From: CAZHTF01 sp964535305
GTDB lineage: Bacteria > Planctomycetota > Phycisphaerae > UBA1845 > Fen-1342
Direction of reading: 5' to 3'
DNA length: 64,000 nucleotides
NCBI GenBank assembly: GCA_964535305.1
Contig: CAZHTF010000005.1
Location: 1 to 64,000, forward strand
The notes beneath the pieces are model-generated. The model saw only the letters and a program-made list of their open reading frames with translations. It was not told where the DNA came from and searched no databases. This document shows, piece after piece, positions 43,783 to 52,707 of this stretch (positions are counted from its first letter, which is position 1; each line of letters begins with the position of its first letter). The position numbers and the translations under genes were made by a program.

Positions 43783-44076
43783 ATGTTCTTGCGGGAAGAT
43801 GAAGACGAAACGATCGTGCTGCGGCTTTCCCTGAGCCAAGTCAAGAAGATTTACCTGGCGCTTTTCCGGCAGTTACACGCTTCGAACCTGGGCGACTTCG
43901 ACGCATTGGACGAAGATGACATGCTTCTGACGCTGCAGAGCTACCTGCAACGCCGCGCGGCGCAGGCCGGTGTGGACGGCACGGACCATCGCCAGTGGGA
44001 TGCCTTTCTTGGCGTGCCGCAGGCGAGCACGTGTGAGCAGCGATTCTCGAACCGCAAATCGGAAGGCGGCGGCTGA
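43783..44076 (+). CDS. Small conserved-looking protein upstream of coaD
   Basis: 97 residues. A GAGGG site lies 6 bases before the ATG. It is acidic at the start (REDEDETIVLRLSLSQVKKIYLALFRQL) and soluble, with a helix and LDEDDMLLTLQSYLQRRAAQAG. No family is recognised. The stop is 1 base from the coaD ATG, so the two are cotranscribed. The N-terminal part (about 65 residues) may be a helical domain of the PqqD/anti-toxin size range, but no motif supports a function. Confidence 0.6.
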   Translation: MFLREDEDETIVLRLSLSQVKKIYLALFRQLHASNLGDFDALDEDDMLLTLQSYLQRRAAQAGVDGTDHRQWDAFLGVPQASTCEQRFSNRKSEGGG

Positions 44077-44077
44077 C

Positions 44078-44626
44078 ATGCAATCGCGAATGCACCACAC
44101 AGTCGCGGTGTATCCAGGCTCGTTTGACCCGGTGACGCACGGACACCTGGACGTGATCCGCCGCGCCGCCGGCCTGTTCAACGAGCTGGTCGTCGGCGTC
44201 GGCATCAATCCCGACAAGCAGTGGATGTTCTCGCCGGACGAACGCCTGGCCCTGTTGCGTCCGCATTTGCGCGGGCTGCTGAACGTGCGGGCCGAGGCCT
44301 ACGACGGGCTGACGATCGACTTTGTCCGCGGCTGCAGCGGCAAAGTGCTGGTGAAGGGCATTCGCGACGTCGCGGACCTGAGCGATGAGCTGCAGCAGGC
44401 CAACGTAAACATGCTGATCGGCTCGGTCGAGACCGTATTCCTGCTGACGTCCGATCAATACGCGCTGACTTCGAGCACCTACATCAAACAGATCTTCGAG
44501 CTGGGTGGCGGCGACGCCGCCCGCATCGAGCGGCTTGTGCCGCGAAACGTCGCGCACGCGCTGGAACGCAAGCTCGGGCGGCGCGGCCGCGGGCGCGTGC
44601 GCTTGCGTACGCGGAGCGCCCGATGA
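44078..44626 (+). CDS. coaD: Phosphopantetheine adenylyltransferase
   Basis: 182 residues. It catalyses the penultimate step of coenzyme A synthesis, 4'-phosphopantetheine plus ATP to dephospho-CoA. The nucleotidyltransferase motif THGHLDV (T/HxGH) follows VAVYPGSFDPV. GINPDKQWMFSPDERLALL, YDGLTIDFVRGC, LVKGIRDVADLSDELQQANVN and SSTYIKQI (the ISSTxxR-like block) complete the family. The C-terminus carries a basic extension of 15-20 residues (KLGRRGRGRVRLRTRSAR). An ATG at 44090 is an alternative start. The stop overlaps the next start as ATGA. Confidence 0.95.
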   Translation: MQSRMHHTVAVYPGSFDPVTHGHLDVIRRAAGLFNELVVGVGINPDKQWMFSPDERLALLRPHLRGLLNVRAEAYDGLTIDFVRGCSGKVLVKGIRDVADLSDELQQANVNMLIGSVETVFLLTSDQYALTSSTYIKQIFELGGGDAARIERLVPRNVAHALERKLGRRGRGRVRLRTRSAR

Positions 44627-45819
44627 AACACACGCCGAGCCGGTCGATCAGGTGGCGGCGAATGCCGAACCGTTGGCTGCGCAGCGTACGACGCTGGGCA
44701 GTCTTCGCCGGAATCGGTCTGCTCGCACCCGCGGCGGCCGCACAGTCGCCCTCGACCGCGCCCGCTTCGGCGACGCAGCAACCCACGGCCGTGACCAACC
44801 CTTCGCATGCGGAGATTGAGCGGCTGGTCGAGAGCGCCCTGAGCACAGATCCCGATGCGGCCGAGCTGGCGGGGCAGAAGCTCGTGCAGCGGTTCATAGA
44901 GCCGGTCGAAGCGGCGTTGGGCGCCGTCGGCACGCGCCCGGACGAGCAGCAGCTACGCATACGCAAGCTGCTGGGGCGGCTGCACGCGGCCCTGCGCGTG
45001 CGGCTGATGCGGGCTGACCTGCCCGGTGAGGATCGCGAGCTGCTCGACAGCTTCATGAAGACGCACGCCACGCTGGTCGAGCGCTTGTTTGACGATGATC
45101 CGCGCGTGCGGCTGGCCGCGGTGCGGCAAATTCCCTTGACGCGCGACAGCGGTGCAGGCGTGCTGCTGGCGCGCAAAGCCGACGACGCGGACGGCGAAGT
45201 CGCCGAGGCCGCCCTGGAAGCGGCCGCGGAGCTGGCGGACGGCGTGACCGCCCGCGGCCTGGCGCGCTATGCCACGGGCGCGATCGCGGCGCTGCAAGGC
45301 GGCGTGTACGGTGCGGATCAGCAGGAGATCGCCACGGTGGTGGCGCTGTTTGCCTCGCGCTGCGTGCTGGTGATGGGCCAGGTGGCGGACAGGCAGTCGC
45401 TGCCGGCCGCGATCGACGCGGCGCGCTACCTGATCGCCTCGCCCTATCGCGAGATCGTCGAGGTCGAGCCGCTGCTGCACGCGCTGTCGCAATTCCAGGA
45501 CGAGCGCGTCGCGCCGCTGCTGCTGGAATTGCTAGACGAATCGCAGCTGGTCCGCACCACGCCGGACCCGGCCGGCCGCGCCGCGGTGCAGACGGTCGGC
45601 GACGCGGCGCTCTGGAACCTGCTCAAGCTCTACGGGCTGAAGCCCGACGCGCTGCGGATGTTCACACCCGAGCAGCCGCCGCGCTTCGCGGGTTTTTTCA
45701 GCGACGCCGATCGGGCGCTGGCGGTGCAGGCCTTTCGCATCTGGCAGCGGGCAAACGCGGGCAAGCCGCGCGAGCAGCGCGGCCCGCTTGAGCTTCCGCA
45801 GAAGGCCAACAAACCTTGA
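44623..45819 (+). CDS. Exported HEAT/ARM-repeat-like protein
   Basis: 398 residues. A basic N-terminus and signal helix (AVFAGIGLLAPAAAA-Q) predict export. The rest is helical repeats with the DDPRVRLAAVRQIPLTRD and DADGEVAEAALEAAAELADG patterns of HEAT repeats, including 'D..VR..A...L' units at about residues 155-215. The C-terminal third has PAAIDAARYLIASPYREIVEVEPLL and ends with a Pro/Lys-rich tail. HEAT repeats make protein contacts, so a scaffold role in the envelope is plausible. Translationally coupled to coaD, and coupled to the following phosphoesterase gene through TTGA. Confidence 0.7.
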   Translation: MKHTPSRSIRWRRMPNRWLRSVRRWAVFAGIGLLAPAAAAQSPSTAPASATQQPTAVTNPSHAEIERLVESALSTDPDAAELAGQKLVQRFIEPVEAALGAVGTRPDEQQLRIRKLLGRLHAALRVRLMRADLPGEDRELLDSFMKTHATLVERLFDDDPRVRLAAVRQIPLTRDSGAGVLLARKADDADGEVAEAALEAAAELADGVTARGLARYATGAIAALQGGVYGADQQEIATVVALFASRCVLVMGQVADRQSLPAAIDAARYLIASPYREIVEVEPLLHALSQFQDERVAPLLLELLDESQLVRTTPDPAGRAAVQTVGDAALWNLLKLYGLKPDALRMFTPEQPPRFAGFFSDADRALAVQAFRIWQRANAGKPREQRGPLELPQKANKP

Positions 45820-47105
45820 GTACCAGCCAGCCGCATTCGGGCGCGCACGACAGCGAGCTGCCGCCAGCCATGCCGCGCGCCAAGCGCGGGCTGCGCGTGC
45901 TGCTGGCGGCTGCACTGTTCATCGCGCTGGGCGCCGCGTTTTGGGTACTGCGTCCATACCTGCTGCCGGTGTACATCGCCGAAGGGCCGATGCTGCAGCA
46001 GGCGACAGCGGACGCGGTCAGCGTGGTCTGGTTTACGTCGCGTCCGGCCACGTGTGAGCTGGAGTTGGACGCGCCAGACGGCAAGCGCGTCGTGCCTGCG
46101 GCCGCCCAGGAGCGCCGCCACGTGGCGCGGCTCGAGCGGTTTCCGGCCGGCGCGGCGCTGCGTTATCGCATTCGCAGCGAAGGGGCGCTGCTCGTGGAAG
46201 CCACGCTGCGCACCGGCAAGCCGCGCGCCGAGCCGTTCAGTTTCATTGTCTTTGGCGACAGCGGCAGGGGCACATCCGCGCAGTTTCGCCTGGCGCGCGA
46301 CATGTACGCGCTCAAGCCGGATTTCGTGCTGCACAGCGGCGACCTGGTCTATCCCGGCGGCGAACGCTATCACTACGCTGGCCGCTTCTTTCGGCCGTAC
46401 GAAGCATTGCTGGCGGAGGTGCCCTTCTGGCCAAGCCTGGGCAACCACGACGCCAACGAGCCCAGCTACGGCCAGCCGTTCGTCGATGTGTTTGAGCTAC
46501 CGACGAACGGACCGGCCGGTCTGCCGGCGGAACGCAACTACTGGTTCGACTCCGGGCCGGCGCGGATCGTCGTGTTTGATTCGAATCTAAAGGAATCCGA
46601 GCTGCGCGAGCGGGTCGCGCCGTGGCTGCGCGACGTTTTGAGCGAGCCGGCGCCGCACTGGCGCTTCGTCGTGTTCCATCATCCGCCGTATACGATCGGT
46701 TCGCACAAGCCCGACCTGGGGATCCAGCGAATCATCGTGCCGCTGCTCGAGCAGGCCGGCGTCGACATTGTTTTCAACGGTCATGATCACATGTATCAAC
46801 GCACGCACGCGATGCGCGACGGCAAGCGCTTGGAAATAGCCGCCGGCGACGGCGGCCGCGACGCTGGCGCGACCAGCGCAGCGGGCGCCGGCGTGGTGTA
46901 CGTGATCTCCGGCGCCGGCGGAGCGCGGCTCTACGACCTGATGCCGCGCGAGCAATGGCCCGACTACTTCGCAACCGCCAACAACCAGGTGCACAGCTTC
47001 ACACACGTGCGCATCGCCGGCGACACGCTCGAGCTGCGCCAGATTGGCCTGGGCGGCGTTGCGCTGGACGAATGGAGCTTCAGGAAGCCACGGGCGGAGC
47101 CGTAA
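45816..47105 (+). CDS. Metallophosphoesterase of purple acid phosphatase type, membrane-anchored
   Basis: 429 residues. The TTG start overlaps the upstream stop as TTGA. One hydrophobic anchor (about 24-45, LLAAALFIALGAAFWVL) is followed by a fibronectin-like domain (EGPMLQQATADAVSVVWFTSRPATCELEL). The calcineurin-like domain has FIVFGDSGRGT, LHSGDLVYPGGERYHY, SLGNHDANEP, VVFHHPPYTIGSH and NGHDHMYQRTH, giving the full GD/GDxx/GNH[D/E]/H/GHxH set of metal ligands. These enzymes hydrolyse phosphoesters outside the cytoplasm; the substrate is unknown. Confidence 0.92.
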   Translation: MSTSQPHSGAHDSELPPAMPRAKRGLRVLLAAALFIALGAAFWVLRPYLLPVYIAEGPMLQQATADAVSVVWFTSRPATCELELDAPDGKRVVPAAAQERRHVARLERFPAGAALRYRIRSEGALLVEATLRTGKPRAEPFSFIVFGDSGRGTSAQFRLARDMYALKPDFVLHSGDLVYPGGERYHYAGRFFRPYEALLAEVPFWPSLGNHDANEPSYGQPFVDVFELPTNGPAGLPAERNYWFDSGPARIVVFDSNLKESELRERVAPWLRDVLSEPAPHWRFVVFHHPPYTIGSHKPDLGIQRIIVPLLEQAGVDIVFNGHDHMYQRTHAMRDGKRLEIAAGDGGRDAGATSAAGAGVVYVISGAGGARLYDLMPREQWPDYFATANNQVHSFTHVRIAGDTLELRQIGLGGVALDEWSFRKPRAEP

Positions 47106-47312
47106 CGCCGCCGCGACGACGGAATCGCAAAACGCTGGCCCGTACTGGCTTGAAATTCATATTGGCGATCGCGCGGCTCTGAATTCGACCGGCGCGGCGA
47201 ATCCGCATGCCCGGCCTGGCCGAACTCATCCGCCGCGCCTTTGCCTGCCGCGCCGCGCGCGATACGATCTCTTATTCCAAAGAACCGTCTTAGCCAAGCG
47301 GCGCGAAACCCG

Positions 47313-50300
47313 ATGAGCAGCGGCAACACCAGCGGCGGCGTCTCCCGAACCGAGATCGAGCAGCTTACGCGCCGGCTCGGGCACGAACTGTTTGACCGCA
47401 TCCGCGGCAGCAACCCAAGCGTCTTCCAGCCCGAGTGGTGGGAAGAGCGGCTGATGTCGCAGTGCATGCGGAACGAGTGGTTCAAGATCCAGGCTTTCCG
47501 TTTCATCGACGCACTGCCGATGATCGAGAGCAGCCGCGACGTCGCGCGGCACTTGCGCGAGTACTTCGCCAACGGACCAAGGCAACACCCGCGCAGCGGC
47601 CCATCCGCGAGCGGCAGCCACCGCGCCGGCAACGCTGCACACGCCCCCATCGGAGCACTTTCCGGCAACGGCGCGCACTCCGCCGGGGCCGAGCAGCGCC
47701 GCGCGCTGGATGAGCTCGCGCCCGATCGCTCGCAGCAATTCGTTGATTGGATCTGCCGTACGATGGATTTTCAGAAGCTGGATTCGCCCCCGGCGCAGCT
47801 GCTGGCCTGGGCCGCGCGGCGCGGCTCGGTCGCGATGGCGCAGCGCTTCATCGCCGGGTCGAATCCGCGCGAGGCGATCCGCGCCATCCGCCGCATGCGC
47901 GGCCAGCGGCTGGCGTTCACGATCGATGTGCTCGGCGAAGCCGCCGTGTCCGAAGCCGAATCGCTGGCATATCAGCAGATTTACCTCGACCTGATTCGCG
48001 AGCTGAACAAGGCCGCGCCGAGTTGGCCTGAGGTGCCGCAGATCGACCAGGCGGACGGCCGACCGCTGGCGCGCGTGAACGTCTCGGTCAAGCTCAGCTC
48101 GCTCTACTCGCAATTCGACCCGATCGACCAGGCTGGCTCGCTGATACGGGCCAAGGAGCGCCTGCGCCCGCTGCTACGCGAAGCGCAGGCAGGTGGCGCG
48201 CATCTGCACGTCGACATGGAGCACTTCGCCTTCAAAGACTTGACGCTCACGCTTTGCAAAGAGGTCTTGCTTGAGCCGGAATTCCGTGACTACCCGCATT
48301 TCGGCATCGTGCTGCAGGCCTATCTGCGCGATTGCGAGCGCGACGCCGCCGAGCTGATCGAGTGGGCCCGCGGGCGCGGTGCACCCATCTGGGTGCGGCT
48401 GGTGAAGGGTGCATACTGGGACACCGAGACCGTGCTCGCGGATCAGAACCACTGGCCCTGCCCGGTCTGGCGACAGAAGTGGCAATCGGATGCGTGCTAC
48501 GAACGCGTCACGCACATGCTGCTGAAGAACCATGCACACATCTACACAGCCTTCGGCAGTCACAACGTCCGCAGCCTGGCGCACGCGATCGCGCTCAAGC
48601 GGCTCTGGGAGATTCCCGCCGATCGTTTCGAGCTGCAGATGCTCTACGGCATGGGCAACCCGATCAAGCGCGGCGCGGTCGAGATGGGCGAACGCGTCCG
48701 CGTCTATACGCCCTACGGCGAGTTGCTGCCCGGGATGGCCTACCTGATCCGCCGGCTGCTCGAGAACACCGCGAACGAATCGTTCCTGCGGCATTCGGTG
48801 GATGAAAACACGCCGGAAGATGAACTGCTGCGCGACCCGCAGCAGCTCGGCCAGGATTCGCCGGGGCCGCGCATGCCGCCGCTGCGGCGCTTTGAGTTTG
48901 AGGAAGAGTTGATGGACCCGTTTGTTAACGTGCCCAACACCGACTTCACGCACACCCACAGCCGCGAGCAGATGCAGCGCGCCATTCAGGCGCTGCGCAG
49001 CCATGCCGGCCGCGAGTATCCGCTGGTGATCGGCGCAGAGCGCGTCGTGACCGGCGCGTGGGACGAATCCGTAAACCCCTCGAAACCTGGCGAGATCATC
49101 GGCCGCATCGCCCAGGCCGATCGCGAGTCCGCGACACGCGCGGCGGATGTCGCGTATGAGGCGTTCAAGCGCTGGCGGCGCGTCGCGCCGCAGGAGCGGG
49201 CCGCTTGCCTGCACCGCGCCGCGGAGATCATGGAGCGGCGGCGCTTTGAGCTCTCCGCGATTATGACGCTGGAATGCGGAAAGCCTTGGCGCGAAGCGGA
49301 TGCCGATTTGTCGGAGGCGATCGATTTCTGCAATTACTACGGGAAGGAAATGGTGCGCATGGCCGAGAACGGCCGGCGCCGCGACCTTCCCGGTGAAGCC
49401 AACGAGTACTTCTACACGCCGCGCGGCGTGGTCGCCGTCATCTCGCCCTGGAATTTCCCGCTCGCGATTCTGACCGGCATGGCGACCGCCGCGATTGTCA
49501 CTGGCAACGCCGTCATCGCCAAGCCGGCCCATCCGGCCAGCGTGATTGCCGCGGAGTTGATGAGCGTGCTGGAGCAGGCTGGCCTGCCGCCGGGCGTGAT
49601 GAACTATTTGCCCGGCCCTGGATCCGTGGTGGGCGAGGTGCTGGTCAAGCACCCGAAGGTGGCGATGATCGCGTTCACCGGGTCGCAGGCGGTGGGCTGT
49701 CGCATCAATCGCTTGGCAGCCGAGACTTCCACCGCCCAGCCGGCGCTCAAGAAAGTGATCGCCGAGATGGGCGGTAAGAACGCCATCATCGTCGACAGCG
49801 ACGCCGACCTGGACGAAGCCATCAAGGGCGTAACCTACAGCGCCTTTGGCTACGCCGGGCAGAAGTGCTCGGCGTGTTCGCGTTGCATCGTGCTTGAGCC
49901 GGTGTACGAGCGCTTCGTCGCGCGGCTGATCGAGGCTTCGCGCTCCCTGCAGGTGGGGGCGGCGGACGAGCCGGGCACATACGTGCCACCGGTGATCGAC
50001 AAGCGCGCCTACGATTCGATTCGCGAATATATCGAAATCGGCAAGCGCGAATGCAAGGTCGGGCTGGCGGTCGACACCAGCGAGCTCGTCTCGCGCAGCG
50101 GCGGGGGCTACTACATCGGCCCACACATCTTCGTCGACGTGAAGCCCGGCGATCGCATCGCACGCGAGGAGATCTTCGGACCCGTGCTGGCGGTCATCAA
50201 AGCACGCGACATGGACCAGGCCATCGAAATCTTCAACGGCGTGGATTTCGCACTGACCGGCGGAATCTTCTCGCGCAGCCCGGCCAACCTCCAGCGCGCC

Positions 50301-50519
50301 CGCATCGAATGCGAGTGCGGAAACCTCTACATCAATCGCAAGATCACCGGGGCGCTCGTGGATGTGCAGCCCTTCGGCGGCTTCAAAATGTCGGGCTTGG
50401 GCAGCAAGGCCGGCGGGCCTGACTACCTGATCCAATTCTGCGAGCCGCGCACCATCACCGAAAACACGCTGCGGCGCGGATTCGCGCCCAGCGAAGCGCT
50501 GGTCGACGCGGTCAGCTAG
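47313..50519 (+). CDS. putA: Bifunctional proline dehydrogenase / 1-pyrroline-5-carboxylate dehydrogenase
   Basis: 1068 residues. It oxidises proline to glutamate in two steps. The FAD proline dehydrogenase barrel lies in about 170-530: RVNVSVKLSSLYSQFDP, HVDMEHFAFKDLTL, WVRLVKGAYWDTE and GSHNVRSLAHAIA. The aldehyde dehydrogenase part (about 560-1055) has VISPWNFPLAILTGMA, IAFTGSQAVGCRI, AEMGGKNAIIVDSDADLDEA (Glu) and AGQKCSACSRC with the catalytic Cys. There is no N-terminal RHH DNA-binding domain. I chose ATG 47313; the frame extends to 47241 without a good start site. The Ser/Gly/His-rich region after residue 90 is a linker. Confidence 0.95.
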   Translation: MSSGNTSGGVSRTEIEQLTRRLGHELFDRIRGSNPSVFQPEWWEERLMSQCMRNEWFKIQAFRFIDALPMIESSRDVARHLREYFANGPRQHPRSGPSASGSHRAGNAAHAPIGALSGNGAHSAGAEQRRALDELAPDRSQQFVDWICRTMDFQKLDSPPAQLLAWAARRGSVAMAQRFIAGSNPREAIRAIRRMRGQRLAFTIDVLGEAAVSEAESLAYQQIYLDLIRELNKAAPSWPEVPQIDQADGRPLARVNVSVKLSSLYSQFDPIDQAGSLIRAKERLRPLLREAQAGGAHLHVDMEHFAFKDLTLTLCKEVLLEPEFRDYPHFGIVLQAYLRDCERDAAELIEWARGRGAPIWVRLVKGAYWDTETVLADQNHWPCPVWRQKWQSDACYERVTHMLLKNHAHIYTAFGSHNVRSLAHAIALKRLWEIPADRFELQMLYGMGNPIKRGAVEMGERVRVYTPYGELLPGMAYLIRRLLENTANESFLRHSVDENTPEDELLRDPQQLGQDSPGPRMPPLRRFEFEEELMDPFVNVPNTDFTHTHSREQMQRAIQALRSHAGREYPLVIGAERVVTGAWDESVNPSKPGEIIGRIAQADRESATRAADVAYEAFKRWRRVAPQERAACLHRAAEIMERRRFELSAIMTLECGKPWREADADLSEAIDFCNYYGKEMVRMAENGRRRDLPGEANEYFYTPRGVVAVISPWNFPLAILTGMATAAIVTGNAVIAKPAHPASVIAAELMSVLEQAGLPPGVMNYLPGPGSVVGEVLVKHPKVAMIAFTGSQAVGCRINRLAAETSTAQPALKKVIAEMGGKNAIIVDSDADLDEAIKGVTYSAFGYAGQKCSACSRCIVLEPVYERFVARLIEASRSLQVGAADEPGTYVPPVIDKRAYDSIREYIEIGKRECKVGLAVDTSELVSRSGGGYYIGPHIFVDVKPGDRIAREEIFGPVLAVIKARDMDQAIEIFNGVDFALTGGIFSRSPANLQRARIECECGNLYINRKITGALVDVQPFGGFKMSGLGSKAGGPDYLIQFCEPRTITENTLRRGFAPSEALVDAVS

Positions 50520-50552
50520 ACCGACCGCGCGGTCGAATCCCGCGAAATTCGC

Positions 50553-50580
50553 TTGACAGTTAGGTATTTGTTTGTATACT
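50553..50580 (+). promoter_or_regulatory. recA promoter with putative LexA operator
   Basis: TTGACA (50553-50558) and TATACT (50575-50580) with 16 bases between: a near-perfect promoter in a GC-rich background. A 21-base element at 50560-50580 begins TTAGGT and contains GTAT-N8-ATAC (50564-50579). It overlaps the whole spacer and -10, so a bound repressor would block it. Confidence 0.8.
50560..50580 (+). promoter_or_regulatory. Candidate LexA box upstream of recA
   Basis: Dyad GTAT-N8-ATAC preceded by TTAG. It matches 16 of 21 positions with the element upstream of lexA at 55206-55226 (minus strand), while the -35 boxes are at different distances (1 versus 11 bases before TTAGGT). That argues for a shared operator rather than a shared promoter. 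Confidence 0.6.
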
Positions 50581-50657
50581 CTCCAATATGGGCCCGCTGT
50601 GCTGGGGCTGCGCGTCGCGATCGAGTCGCACCGATCCGAAAATTGAGAGGCCTCGTC

Positions 50658-51836
50658 ATGTCCGACGCTCGCGAGAGCACGCGTTCTGAAGCGTTGCACC
50701 GCGCCATCTCCCAGATCGAGAAGTCGTTCGGGAAAGGCGCGATCATGTTCCTGCGAAATGAGGCCCGCGTTGTCGACGGGATTTCGACCGGGGCGCTCTC
50801 GCTTGACCTGGCCCTGGGCGGCACCGGCATCCCACGTGGCCGCGTGATCGAAGTGTTCGGCCCGGAATCTTCCGGCAAGACTACGCTCACGCTGCACATG
50901 ATCGCCGAAGCGCAGCGCGCCGGCGGAGCCGCCGCATTCATCGACGCCGAGCACGCCTTTGATCCCGCCTGGGCCAAGCGCCTCGGCGTCGATCTGGAAG
51001 CCCTGATGGTTAATCAGCCCAATTGCGGCGAAGAGGCGCTCGAAATCTGCGAGATGCTGGTCCGCTCCAGCGCGCTCGACCTGATCGTGGTCGACTCGGT
51101 CGCCGCGCTCGTGCCGCGCTCGGAGTTGGAGGGGCAGATCGGCGATTCGCAGGTCGGCGTGCAAGCCCGCCTGATGAGCCAGGCCATGCGCAAGCTGACC
51201 GGCATCAGCAGCAAGAGCCGAACCAGCGTCGTATTCATCAACCAGATCCGCGAGAAGATCGGCGTGATGTACGGCAGCCCCGAGACCACCCCCGGCGGCC
51301 GCGCCCTCAAGTTCTACAGCTCAGTCCGCATCGATGTGCGCAAGATCGGGCTCGTAAAAGAGGGCGAAACCGCCATCGGCACGCGCGTCCGCGCCAAAGT
51401 GGTCAAGAACAAGGTCGCGCCGCCATTCCGCGAGACCGAGTTCGACATCCTCTTCGAATGCGGCATCTCGCGCGAGGCCGATCTGCTGGATGTCGCCGCC
51501 GAATGCGGCGTCGTGGATCGCTCCGGCACGTGGTACAGCTATGGCAGTACGCGGATTGGCCAGGGTCGCGACAATGCGCGCCAGTTCCTGCGTGACAACG
51601 CCGATGTTTTTCGCGAGGTGCGGGTAAAGGTGCTGGATTTGAAGCTACCGCGGGTCGCCCCGGATGCCGCTGGCGCTGCCACCGACGGCGCGGCTGGCGC
51701 GGGCGAGAAGTCGGCGGAGAGCAAGGGTGGGAAGAGCACCGCGGCTCATGACGTCGAGCCGGTGAAGCCTTCGTCGACGGCGAATACGAATCATCGGCGG
51801 CCGGCGCCGCTGGCGGCCGGCGCGAAGCGGCGCTGA
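50658..51836 (+). CDS. recA: RecA recombinase
   Basis: 392 residues. It forms filaments on single-stranded DNA, drives strand exchange and activates LexA cleavage. The core has GPESSGKTTLTLHM (Walker A 68-75), FIDAEHAFDPAWAKRLGVD, LIVVDSVAALVPRSELEGQ, INQIREKIGVMYGSPETTPGGRALKFY and the C-terminal GISREADLLDVAAECGVVDRSGTWYSYG. The last 45 residues are an Ala/Ser/Lys-rich tail less acidic than in E. coli. I chose the ATG at 50658, after a GAGAGG site, because the frame upstream overlaps the promoter. The 16-bp spaced -35/-10 pair is 78-105 bases upstream. Confidence 0.97.
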   Translation: MSDARESTRSEALHRAISQIEKSFGKGAIMFLRNEARVVDGISTGALSLDLALGGTGIPRGRVIEVFGPESSGKTTLTLHMIAEAQRAGGAAAFIDAEHAFDPAWAKRLGVDLEALMVNQPNCGEEALEICEMLVRSSALDLIVVDSVAALVPRSELEGQIGDSQVGVQARLMSQAMRKLTGISSKSRTSVVFINQIREKIGVMYGSPETTPGGRALKFYSSVRIDVRKIGLVKEGETAIGTRVRAKVVKNKVAPPFRETEFDILFECGISREADLLDVAAECGVVDRSGTWYSYGSTRIGQGRDNARQFLRDNADVFREVRVKVLDLKLPRVAPDAAGAATDGAAGAGEKSAESKGGKSTAAHDVEPVKPSSTANTNHRRPAPLAAGAKRR

Positions 51837-51882
51837 TTTCTGACCGGAGATCGGCGAATCGACTGCTTGGCTCGGACAGGAT

Positions 51883-51973
51883 CGGAGAAGGGGGGATTCG
51901 AACCCCCGGTAGGGATTTAAGTCCCTACAACGGTTTAGCAAACCGTCGCCTTAAGCCACTCGGCCACCTCTCC
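51883..51973 (-). tRNA. tRNA-Ser (anticodon GCT)
   Basis: 91 nucleotides on the minus strand. The acceptor stem GGAGAGG pairs with CTTCTCC (one G-T pair), and the discriminator is G, as in serine tRNAs. The D region reads GTGGCCGAGTGG. The anticodon loop is TTGCTAA with anticodon GCT, reading AGC/AGU. A long variable arm (TGTAGGGACTTAAATCCCTAC) marks a class II tRNA, and the T arm is CGGGGGTTCGAATCCCCC. No CCA is encoded after the discriminator. Confidence 0.97.
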
Positions 51974-52052
51974 AGGATCGGACTTCGGCGTCCGGCGCCG
52001 CGGGCCCACGCCGACAATTTCGGACGATCCGAGCTGCGGGGCGCAGGTAAGG

Positions 52053-52080
52053 ATTGTACCGGCGTGCTGATTGACTTCAA
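52053..52080 (-). promoter_or_regulatory. Predicted promoter of tRNA-Ser
   Basis: On the minus strand, TTGAAG (52080-52075) and TACAAT (52058-52053) are 16 bases apart. Transcription would start near 52046, leaving a leader of about 70 bases before the tRNA 5' end at 51973. Confidence 0.5.
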
Positions 52081-52165
52081 TTGGCCCGTATTGAAGCATC
52101 CACGACGGGGAAACGCACACTTCCGGGGATGCGGCGCTTCCGACAAGCTTGTCGGAGGTACGCCC

Positions 52166-52537
52166 ATGATCGCCTTGACAGACGCCATTCTGGCGGCGAG
52201 CGCGACACCGCCGCCAACGCCGCTTGGCAACCCGGGGCCCCCGCCGCCGCGCACGGTCGAGGCCAGTGAGCGCGGCGATCTCAACGCTGACGCCGATGCG
52301 GATGCGGATCCGCGGCGCTTCGGCAATGAAGCCGCGATTGTAGAGATCTTGCGCACGTCGGCGCGCGAGTTTGAGCTGGTGCTCGAATCGCTTGAAGATG
52401 TGCACGCAGCCGGCGCGCTCAGCGGGTTTAACACGGCCTCCTACTCCGTCGCGAAGCCGCGTGACGGTCCGGCCGCGCCCGGCAGCGATGCGCCCCAGGC
52501 CGCACCGGCCGTCGCGCACGTTGATCAATACGCCTGA
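52166..52537 (+). CDS. Small hypothetical protein
   Basis: 123 residues. The ATG has a strong GGAGG site 8 bases upstream, the main support that it is translated. It is rich in Ala, Pro and Asp, with a short Asp-Ala repeat (DADADADADP) in the middle, a helical segment (EAAIVEILRTSAREFELVLESLEDVHAAGA) and a proline-rich tail. No family is recognised. The final 13 codons, APAVAHVDQYA and stop, are copied in the same frame just downstream (39-bp period). It lies between the divergent tRNA-Ser and the convergent rho gene. Confidence 0.5.
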   Translation: MIALTDAILAASATPPPTPLGNPGPPPPRTVEASERGDLNADADADADPRRFGNEAAIVEILRTSAREFELVLESLEDVHAAGALSGFNTASYSVAKPRDGPAAPGSDAPQAAPAVAHVDQYA

Positions 52538-52579
52538 CGCGCCCCGGCCGTCGTTCAAGTTGATAAACATGCCTGAGGC
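52502..52579 (+). repeat. 39-bp imperfect tandem duplication at the end of the small ORF
   Basis: Copy 1 (52502-52540) encodes APAVAHVDQYA-stop. Copy 2 (52541-52579) encodes APAVVQVDKHA-stop in the same frame, after the first stop. The copies match at about 31-32 of 39 positions. Copy 2 lies outside the reading frame product unless the first stop is read through. Confidence 0.75.
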
Positions 52580-52707
52580 GGCGAGTCAGCAATCACGGTC
52601 CGCTTCGGGCATAGACGCGGCGCGGCTTCTCACCCATGGCGCCACGCAGCGCGGCAACGAAGGAGCCGCCGAGACCTGGATCTCTATCGAAACAGGATTG
52701 TGGTGCT

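Noticed and set aside
48174..51164. A 996-codon open frame antisense to putA and recA
   Set aside because: It mirrors two certain genes. Long antisense frames are common at this GC content; its composition is His/Asp/Arg-rich and it has no ribosome site.
52166..52537. A flagellar rod/hook-type protein
   Set aside because: The weak resemblance of GFNTASYSVAK to the 'N.ANV.T.GFKA' motif is not enough, and no flagellar gene is near.
51935..52570. A 211-codon minus-strand frame across the tRNA-Ser region
   Set aside because: It overlaps the tRNA on the same strand and the small plus-strand ORF; no ribosome site.
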